Source of the DNA: Verrucomicrobiota bacterium
GTDB lineage: Bacteria > Chlamydiota > Chlamydiia > Chlamydiales > FEN-1388
Assembly: GCA_018239705.1 (NCBI GenBank)
Contig: JAFEGS010000080.1
Span: forward strand, 1-5,713
DNA length: 5,713 nucleotides
Direction of reading: 5' to 3'
The notes below the pieces were generated by a model. It was given only the letters and a program-made list of their open reading frames with translations, had not been told where the DNA came from and did not search any database. Within the stretch, counting starts at the first letter, position 1, and each line of letters starts with the position of its first letter. The position numbers and the translations under genes are program-made. Below, piece after piece: positions 1-5,008 of this stretch.

Positions 1-723
1 GCCATCAATATCGCAGAAAATGTCTGTTTTAAAAATAATATTCCAGTTGGTGTTTTTTCTTTGGAAATGACCGCAGAGCAGCTTGTACACCGCGTGGTCT
101 GCTCACAGTCAGAGGTCGAATCGGACAAAATTCGAACAGGATCGCTCAGCCACGAAGAGTTTCACCGCGTCGTCGACGCTGTAAGCGCCATGCAGGACTA
201 CGTCCTGGTTATTGACGATCAGCCGGGCCTCAAAATCACCGATCTTCGCGCTCGAGCCCGCCGCATGAAAGAGACCTATGGCATCGGCCTTCTCATCATC
301 GACTATCTGCAGCTTCTCTCAGGCGCCAGCGTTCAGCGCAATAGCGAAAACAGGCAAAATGAAATCTCCGAAATATCACGAATGCTCAAAAACCTGGCAC
401 GCGAGCTCAACGTGCCCATCCTCTGTCTCTCCCAGCTCTCTAGAAAGGTTGAAGAGCGCCCCGGCCACAGGCCTCAGATGTCCGACCTTCGAGAATCTGG
501 CGCTATTGAACAAGATGCCGATATCATCATGATGCTCCTGCGCCGCGAATACTACGACCCCAACGACCGACCGGGGCATGCAGAGCTCATTGTAGCAAAA
601 AACCGCCACGGCGGCGTTGGCAACATCAACCTCACCTATCGAAAAGAGGTAGCCCAGTTTGCCAATTACATCCCGCTCTCCTACCAGGAGAGTAACCAGC
701 AAGAAGCATTTGATACGTTTTGA
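1..723 (+). CDS. dnaB: Replicative DNA helicase DnaB, 3' part (5' end outside window)
   Basis: The frame is open from base 1 and ends at TGA 721-723, giving 240 codons, about the C-terminal half of a family of roughly 450-470 residues. DnaB is the hexameric ring helicase that unwinds DNA at the replication fork, driven by its RecA-like C-terminal ATPase domain. Visible DnaB motifs, in local residue numbers: FSLEM (19-23, containing the conserved Glu), the Walker B segment LLIIDYLQLL (97-106), LSQLSR (143-148), SDLRESGAIEQDAD (161-174) and KNRHGG (200-205) with the presumed arginine finger. Walker A and the N-terminal primase-binding domain lie upstream and cannot be checked. No intein interrupts the visible part. 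The first 60 bases are AT-rich (about 30 % GC by hand) compared with about 55 % in the next 60, but the protein stays a normal DnaB throughout. In C. trachomatis dnaB also precedes gidA/mnmG, as recalled. Confidence 0.97.
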   Translation, partial: AINIAENVCFKNNIPVGVFSLEMTAEQLVHRVVCSQSEVESDKIRTGSLSHEEFHRVVDAVSAMQDYVLVIDDQPGLKITDLRARARRMKETYGIGLLIIDYLQLLSGASVQRNSENRQNEISEISRMLKNLARELNVPILCLSQLSRKVEERPGHRPQMSDLRESGAIEQDADIIMMLLRREYYDPNDRPGHAELIVAKNRHGGVGNINLTYRKEVAQFANYIPLSYQESNQQEAFDTF

Positions 724-731
724 TAAAATCC

Positions 732-760
732 TTCACCTTTTCGATAGCGATTGCTAGAAT
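732..760 (+). promoter_or_regulatory. Candidate sigma-66/70-type promoter for murA
   Basis: A -35-like TTCACC (732-737, 4 of 6 to TTGACA) is followed after 17 bases by TAGAAT (755-760, 5 of 6 to TATAAT). The -10 carries the extended TG one base upstream (752-753). Transcription would begin near 767, leaving a leader of about 26 bases before the murA ATG at 793. This start would also exclude the in-frame TTG at 751 as the murA start. Seen by eye only; no start site has been mapped. Confidence 0.5.
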
Positions 761-792
761 CGAGCAAAGACATAACGGAAAGGTACGAAGTC

Positions 793-2175
793 ATGGAAGT
801 TTTGCGCATCACAGGTGGAAATGCATTATCAGGACGCGTAAAGGCCTCTGGGGCAAAAAACGCAATGACAAAACTCCTTGTCGCCTCACTCATCTCCGAC
901 AAGTGCTGCACCTTCTACAACGTTCCTAACATTGGCGATGTCGAAATCACGCTCGCCATGTGCGAAGAGATAGGCATGGAGGCAAGCTGGGACAAAGAGG
1001 CAAAAATCCTCCAGGTACAGACCAGAGAGCTTAAAACCACCTACATCCCTCAGCGATTTTCCGGTTCAAACCGCATTCCCATCTTGATGATTGGCGCGCT
1101 GCTTGCTCGAAGCGATCAAGATATTATTGTCCCAACAGTGGGTGGCGACCGCATTGGTGCAAGACCCGTCGACTTCCACATCAGCTCCTTACAGCAGCTA
1201 GGAGCCACTGTTGAATACCGCAACATGAAAAAAGAGGGCGCCTATTTTGCCTATGCCCCACATGGCCTCAAGGGGGCACTCATCACGCTTCCCTTCCCCT
1301 CTGTTGGAGCTACCGAAAATAGCATTCTCGCAGCTGTTACAGCAAGGGGCACAACGGTCATTAAAAACGCTGCCATTGAACCCGAAGTGGTTGAGCTCAT
1401 CCTCTTTCTTCAAAAGCTTGGTGCCATTATCGCACTCGATGCCGACCGAACCATCCATGTCCAGGGCACACGCCGTTTCCACGAGGCTGAACACACAGTG
1501 ATGGCCGACCGCATCGAAGCAGCTTCATTTGGCATGGCTGCAATTGCCACAAAGGGAAGCATCTTTGTTGAAGGTGCCGAACATCGCAACATGATCACCT
1601 TCCTCAATAAACTGAGAGAGATCGGTGGCGGTTTTTCTGTCAAAAGCAATGGGATCGAATTTTTCTGGAATGGCAATCTGCAAGGCGGGCTTCATGTCGA
1701 AACAGATGTACATCCCGGCTTTATGACCGACTGGCAGCAGCCTTTCGTCGTACTCCTTACGCAAACAGAAGGCTCCTCAGTCATCCATGAGACCGTCTAT
1801 GAAAATCGCTTTGGCTACGTAGATAGCCTCGTTGATATGGGGGCCGATATCTCAAGCTTCAAGCAGTGTCTTGGAGGACGGCAGTGCCGCTTTTCCTCCA
1901 ATGGCTATCCTCATAGCATCGTTGTGAAGGGCCCTACGCCCCTTTCTGCCAAAACAATCAATATCCCCGATTTGCGCGCCGGTTTTGCCTATGTGATGGC
2001 AGCGCTCCTCGCCTCAGGAACAAGCGTCATTACCGGCCTTCCTTTCCTCGATCGCGGATATGAAAACCTGGCAGAGAAATTAAGCGGCATCGGTGCCGAT
2101 ATCGAGAGAGTCTACATTGAAGAGCGATTCGCTGAAACTCCTGTCAATTTTGACACGCCGTACGTTTTGGTTTGA
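793..2175 (+). CDS. murA: UDP-N-acetylglucosamine 1-carboxyvinyltransferase MurA, Cys-to-Asp type
   Basis: A cytoplasmic enzyme of 460 residues that transfers enolpyruvate from phosphoenolpyruvate to UDP-GlcNAc, the first committed step to peptidoglycan. EPSP-synthase-like fold residues are in place: SGAKNA with K22, R94, the loop GGDRIGARPVD (117-127) with D119 at the position of E. coli Cys115 and R124 for Arg120, VHPGFMTDWQ with D313 for Asp305, PDLRAG with R395, and DRGYE with R421. D119 in place of Cys predicts intrinsic fosfomycin resistance, as known for chlamydial and mycobacterial MurA. It is longer than E. coli MurA (419) because of an insert near 358-381 (ECLGG-like segment with CRF) and a C-terminal tail of about 20 residues. 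ATG 793 is chosen because MEVLRITGG aligns with usual MurA starts and AAAGG (779-783) lies 9 bases before it; an in-frame TTG at 751 would add 14 unlikely residues. It stands between dnaB and mnmG, an unusual place. Confidence 0.95.
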   Translation: MEVLRITGGNALSGRVKASGAKNAMTKLLVASLISDKCCTFYNVPNIGDVEITLAMCEEIGMEASWDKEAKILQVQTRELKTTYIPQRFSGSNRIPILMIGALLARSDQDIIVPTVGGDRIGARPVDFHISSLQQLGATVEYRNMKKEGAYFAYAPHGLKGALITLPFPSVGATENSILAAVTARGTTVIKNAAIEPEVVELILFLQKLGAIIALDADRTIHVQGTRRFHEAEHTVMADRIEAASFGMAAIATKGSIFVEGAEHRNMITFLNKLREIGGGFSVKSNGIEFFWNGNLQGGLHVETDVHPGFMTDWQQPFVVLLTQTEGSSVIHETVYENRFGYVDSLVDMGADISSFKQCLGGRQCRFSSNGYPHSIVVKGPTPLSAKTINIPDLRAGFAYVMAALLASGTSVITGLPFLDRGYENLAEKLSGIGADIERVYIEERFAETPVNFDTPYVLV

Positions 2176-2201
2176 TTTTTATACTTCTTTCCAAGTATAC
2201 T
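2172..2201 (+). promoter_or_regulatory. Candidate promoter for the small ribosomal protein gene
   Basis: TTGATT (2172-2177, 4 of 6 to TTGACA), overlapping the murA stop codon, is followed after 18 bases by TATACT (2196-2201, 5 of 6 to TATAAT). Transcription would start near 2208 and give an A-rich leader of about 23 bases. Seen by eye only; the spacer contains an inverted repeat listed separately. Confidence 0.5.
2180..2199. repeat. Perfect 7-bp inverted repeat within the promoter spacer
   Basis: TATACTT (2180-2186) and AAGTATA (2193-2199) are exact reverse complements separated by CTTTCC. The right arm overlaps the candidate -10 hexamer. No U-tract follows it on either strand, so it is not a standard terminator. 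It could be an operator, or simply an AT-rich chance palindrome around a promoter. Confidence 0.4.
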
Positions 2202-2230
2202 CTGTCCAAAAACCAAAAACTCAGGTTGTT

Positions 2231-2320
2231 ATGTCATCGGTAAAGAAAAAAAGACGAGAAAAAATGTCTCGCCATAAGCGCAAAAAGCGAAGCAGAATGA
2301 ACCGCCATAAGCCAGGCTAA
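2231..2320 (+). CDS. Small basic ribosomal protein, AURKAIP1/COX24 (bS22/mS38) family
   Basis: A 29-residue peptide starting MSSVKKKRREKMSRHK, with 15 Lys/Arg, 2 His and a single Glu. The pattern [MG]SV-x-KKRR-x-KM-x-[KR]HK-x-[KR]K-x4-R is that of bacterial proteins annotated as AURKAIP1/COX24 domain-containing. Members include mycobacterial bS22, a small-subunit protein near the decoding centre, and the conserved end of mitochondrial mS38. Its likely role is therefore a structural 30S component bound to 16S rRNA. The gene is easily missed because of its size. The ATG at 2231 is chosen because homologues begin with M-x-SV; only a weak AGG (2223-2225) precedes it. It has its own candidate promoter upstream and a strong terminator directly after, which fits an independently transcribed, highly expressed unit. 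The family call is from memory of the motif, not a search. Confidence 0.85.
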   Translation: MSSVKKKRREKMSRHKRKKRSRMNRHKPG

Positions 2321-2331
2321 CTATTTTTTTT

Positions 2332-2370
2332 GCCGGGAAAGTCTCCCTTTCCTGGCCCCCCTATCTTTTT
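2332..2370 (+). terminator. Rho-independent terminator after the small ribosomal protein gene
   Basis: GCCGGGAAAG (2332-2341) pairs with CTTTCCTGGC (2347-2356) over 10 base pairs with one G-U wobble and a 5-base loop TCTCC. After five C residues comes TATCTTTTT (2362-2370). The stem is strong; the U-tract is slightly displaced from the stem and interrupted by A and C. It ends exactly at the base before the mnmG ATG, so it may also act as an attenuator or translational control element for mnmG. Confidence 0.65.
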
Positions 2371-4239
2371 ATGACTTGGAACTATCCTAAAGAATATGAT
2401 GTTATTGTCATCGGCGGCGGTCATGCCGGCTGCGAGGCTGCGCACGCCTCTGCGAAGATGGGAGCAAAGACGCTCCTCCTGACAATGAACATCTCTACCA
2501 TTGCCCAAATGAGCTGCAACCCATCGGTTGGGGGCATAGGCAAGGGCCATATCGTTCGCGAAATTGACGCCCTTGGCGGTCTCATGGGCAAAGCCATTGA
2601 GGCTACCGGCATCCAGTTTCGCATGCTCAACACCAAAAAGGGTCCTGCCGTTCAAGCACCGCGCGCCCAAGCCGATAAAGACGACTACCGAACCGATGTC
2701 AGACAGCGCCTGGAAAATACTGCTAATCTCGATATTAAGCAGGCCACATGTGAAGACTTCCTAGTTGAGGGAAACCATATTCGGGGCGTGATCTCTAAAG
2801 AGGGCATTGCCTATCGCGGCTCGACCGTTATTATTACTTCAGGCACATTTATGAGAGGCCTCATCCATATGGGAGAGGTCAATCTTGCAGGCGGAAGAGC
2901 CGGCGAGGCGCCATCTGTTGGCCTTTCAGGCAGTCTTGAGAGGCTAGGTATTACTCTTGGCAGGCTAAAAACCGGAACACCTGTACGTGTCCACAGAAGG
3001 TCAATCGACTTTTCTCTTACCGAAGAGCAGCCGGGAGAAGAGGGTGTTCGCTTCTCGTTTGATCCAGCCGAAGTGCCGCAGCGGCCTCAAATGCCCTGTC
3101 ACATTACCTACACCACACTTGAGACAAAAGCTATTATTCAGGCAAATCTCCATCGCTCACCCCTCTATTCCGGAAAGATTGTGGGCGTGGGACCGCGCTA
3201 CTGCCCCTCAATCGAAGACAAGGTGGTCCGCTTTGCTGATAAAGAGCGCCACCAGCTATTCTTGGAACCTGAAGGTGCAAAGACAGAGGAGATCTACGTC
3301 AATGGCGTCTCTTCCTCCCTTCCATTTGACGTACAGTATGCCTTCTTGCAGACCATTCCGGCCCTTCGTCATGCAGAAATTATGCGTCCTGGATATGCTA
3401 TCGAATATGACTATGTTGTCTCAGGCCAGATCGCCTCTTCTCTTGAAAGCGTACAGCTTTCCGGCCTCTTTTTTGCCGGGCAGATCAATGGCACTACAGG
3501 ATATGAAGAGGCTGCCGGACAGGGCTTGATTGCAGGCATTAATGCCGTGCAAAAGCTTCGAGGTAAATCACCTCTCATCCTCAAGCGATCTGAGTCTTAT
3601 ATTGGCGTCATGATCGACGACCTCGTCACAAAGGGCGTAGATGAGCCCTACCGCATGTTTACAAGCAGGGCAGAGCATCGCCTGCTCCTTCGCCACGATA
3701 ATGCCGACCTACGATTGCGACGCCTTGGATATGAGCTGGGCCTTATCTCTGAAGAGCAGTATGCTCGGCTCATTGCAAAGCAGCAGGCTGTGCAGCAAGA
3801 ACCGGAGCGCCTCAAAAGGACCTTTAAGCAATTTGAAGGCAAAGTAGGCTCACTTGCACAGCTTCTTGGCCGCCCGGAAGTGGACTATGATATGCTCCTT
3901 AGGCAGTTTCCTGAAGAGGTAGTAGATCATGACTACGAGACAAACAGGCAGATTGAGCTCAGCATAAAGTACGAAGGCTATATCCAGCGCCAAGAGGCTG
4001 AAACAGAAAAGCTTGCCAACACCGAAAATATCAAGCTGCCAAAAGAGCTCGACTACCATACAATCCAAGGCTTGAGAACTGAGGCGAAGCTTCGTCTAAG
4101 CAAAGTCCGCCCGGAAAATCTTGGGCAGGCCTCCCGCATCCCGGGAATTGCCCCTTCTGACATCTCTGTGCTTATGATTTTCCTCTCTCGTGCAAAACGT
4201 GAGATGGAGGAATGTGAACCTCTGGGATGTTCGTGCTGA
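2371..4239 (+). CDS. mnmG: tRNA uridine-5-carboxymethylaminomethyl modification enzyme MnmG (GidA)
   Basis: Full-length at 622 residues (family about 620-630). MnmG is an FAD-dependent partner of the GTPase MnmE; the complex modifies carbon 5 of the wobble uridine (U34) in certain tRNAs, using methylene-tetrahydrofolate and NADH. Motifs in order: FAD-binding VIVIGGGHAGCEAA (11-24), MSCNPSVGGIGKGH (47-60) with C49, GRLKTGTP (197-204), VGPRYCPSIEDKVVRF (273-288) with C278, FLEPEG (297-302), RPGYAIEYD (339-347), FFAGQINGTTGYEEAAGQG (367-385), DEPYRMFTSRAEHRLLLRHDNADLRL (424-449) and the MnmE-binding C-terminal part with IKYEGYI (532-538). C49 and C278 correspond to the conserved cysteines of E. 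coli MnmG. MTWNYPKEYDV aligns with the family N-terminus and no other start codon is in frame back through the terminator. No Shine-Dalgarno sequence is visible: the ATG follows CTATCTTTTT. The 3' end overlaps lplA by 13 bases, suggesting coupled expression. Confidence 0.98.
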   Translation: MTWNYPKEYDVIVIGGGHAGCEAAHASAKMGAKTLLLTMNISTIAQMSCNPSVGGIGKGHIVREIDALGGLMGKAIEATGIQFRMLNTKKGPAVQAPRAQADKDDYRTDVRQRLENTANLDIKQATCEDFLVEGNHIRGVISKEGIAYRGSTVIITSGTFMRGLIHMGEVNLAGGRAGEAPSVGLSGSLERLGITLGRLKTGTPVRVHRRSIDFSLTEEQPGEEGVRFSFDPAEVPQRPQMPCHITYTTLETKAIIQANLHRSPLYSGKIVGVGPRYCPSIEDKVVRFADKERHQLFLEPEGAKTEEIYVNGVSSSLPFDVQYAFLQTIPALRHAEIMRPGYAIEYDYVVSGQIASSLESVQLSGLFFAGQINGTTGYEEAAGQGLIAGINAVQKLRGKSPLILKRSESYIGVMIDDLVTKGVDEPYRMFTSRAEHRLLLRHDNADLRLRRLGYELGLISEEQYARLIAKQQAVQQEPERLKRTFKQFEGKVGSLAQLLGRPEVDYDMLLRQFPEEVVDHDYETNRQIELSIKYEGYIQRQEAETEKLANTENIKLPKELDYHTIQGLRTEAKLRLSKVRPENLGQASRIPGIAPSDISVLMIFLSRAKREMEECEPLGCSC

Positions 4240-4937
4240 CACGCATCAACCTCTGCCGACTCAAAGGCCTACCCATACTTGAACAGCTCAAGGCTGAAGA
4301 GGCACTGCTGAGAGTGGGAAGCGGCAACTGGTGCCTGATCAATGAGGGAGCTCCCGCAGCTATTGTAATGGGGATTTCCGGCAAAACTGAAGAGCTGATC
4401 GATCCCACGCAGTACCAGAAGAGCCCTGTCCCGGTCATCCGCCGCTTTAGCGGTGGGGGCACCGTTTTTATCGAGGAAAATACGCTCTTTGTTACCTTCC
4501 TTTTTGAACGAGCAGACCTCGACCTTGGTACAAGCCCCAAAAACCTTCTCGAATGGACAGAGAACCTCTATAAGCCACTGTTCGCCCATACTGACTTTGA
4601 AGCGAGAGAAAATGACTATGTGATAGGCGACAAAAAGATCGGGGGCAACGCACAGTATATCTCTAAGGCCAAATGGCTCCACCACACCTCCTTTTTATGG
4701 GACTTTTGCCCTGACAAGATGCAGCTTCTGAAAATGCCTCCAAAAGTGCCCCAGTATCGAAATCAGCGGTCTCACGATGCCTTTTTGACAAAGCTCAAGT
4801 ACCATTTCCACTCTAAGGAGCACTTTTTTGATGCTCTCATAGCAGAGCTTGCTACTCATTTTGAGCTTAACTTTGCATCGCTCCCTCTTCTGGAGACTCC
4901 CCACCGTCAATCTGTCGAGCTTCTCGATAAAAATTAA
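4227..4937 (+). CDS. lplA: Lipoate-protein ligase A family protein, catalytic domain only
   Basis: A 236-residue cytoplasmic protein of the biotin/lipoate ligase (BPL/LplA/LipB) fold, expected to attach lipoate to the E2 subunits of 2-oxoacid dehydrogenases (and perhaps GcvH). Motifs: PILEQLKAEEALLR (16-29), IRRFSGGGTVF (71-81), equivalent to the RRSSGGGAVFHD lipoyl-binding loop, END (128-130), GDKKIGGNAQ (134-143) with K137 matching catalytic Lys133 of E. coli LplA, HHTSFLWDF (152-160) and VPQYRNQRSHDAFL (174-187). The C-terminal accessory domain of E. coli LplA (338 residues) is absent, so adenylation and transfer may need another arrangement. An octanoyl- or lipoyl-transferase role cannot be excluded, though I do not see the expected transferase Cys context. 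The start at 4227 is the only ATG after an in-frame TGA at 4215-4217; GGAGGA (4206-4211) is rather far (15 bases), so translation is probably coupled to mnmG. The order mnmG-lplA agrees with Chlamydia. Confidence 0.9.
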   Translation: MFVLTRINLCRLKGLPILEQLKAEEALLRVGSGNWCLINEGAPAAIVMGISGKTEELIDPTQYQKSPVPVIRRFSGGGTVFIEENTLFVTFLFERADLDLGTSPKNLLEWTENLYKPLFAHTDFEARENDYVIGDKKIGGNAQYISKAKWLHHTSFLWDFCPDKMQLLKMPPKVPQYRNQRSHDAFLTKLKYHFHSKEHFFDALIAELATHFELNFASLPLLETPHRQSVELLDKN

Positions 4938-4952
4938 AATTTTATTTTTTCC

Positions 4953-4981
4953 TTGCACATCAATAGCCATTTCTCTAGATT
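4953..4981 (+). promoter_or_regulatory. Candidate promoter for the downstream uncharacterised gene
   Basis: TTGCAC (4953-4958, TTG matching) is followed after 17 bases by TAGATT (4976-4981, 4 of 6 to TATAAT), predicting a start near 4988. The region is AT-rich, so chance matches are likely. It supports the idea that the gene at 5009 is transcribed separately from mnmG-lplA. Confidence 0.35.
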
Positions 4982-4998
4982 CAAAAAATATATTTTAT

Positions 4999-5003
4999 AG
5001 GAG
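4999..5003 (+). promoter_or_regulatory. Ribosome binding site deciding the start at 5009
   Basis: AGGAG lies five bases before ATG 5009. It is the best Shine-Dalgarno match in the window and supports both the reality and the start of the incomplete gene that follows. Confidence 0.75.
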
Positions 5004-5008
5004 TAGCT

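Noticed and set aside
1..60. Abrupt AT-rich start of the dnaB fragment as a sign of an intein or recombination junction
   Set aside because: The encoded residues are normal DnaB leading into FSLEM without interruption, and 60 bases rich in Lys/Asn/Phe/Ile codons are too few to infer a junction.
278..532. Overlapping alternative-frame open stretches within dnaB, murA and mnmG
   Set aside because: They coincide with strongly conserved genes in the main frame, lack ribosome binding sites, and give low-complexity, unfamiliar products.
751..792. TTG at 751 as the murA start, adding 14 residues
   Set aside because: The added residues do not match any MurA N-terminus, the TTG lies inside the candidate extended -10 promoter, and ATG 793 has AAAGG at a suitable distance.
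2317..2670. Minus-strand frame of 117 codons across the terminator and the mnmG start
   Set aside because: It lies over highly conserved mnmG coding sequence and a terminator, and its product resembles no known protein.
4929..4950. A/T-only palindrome (core TAAAATTTTA, 4935-4944) with a T-run after lplA, as a terminator
   Set aside because: The stem has no G-C pairs, one mismatch near the core and no room for a loop, so it would be very weak. It is probably just AT-rich spacer.
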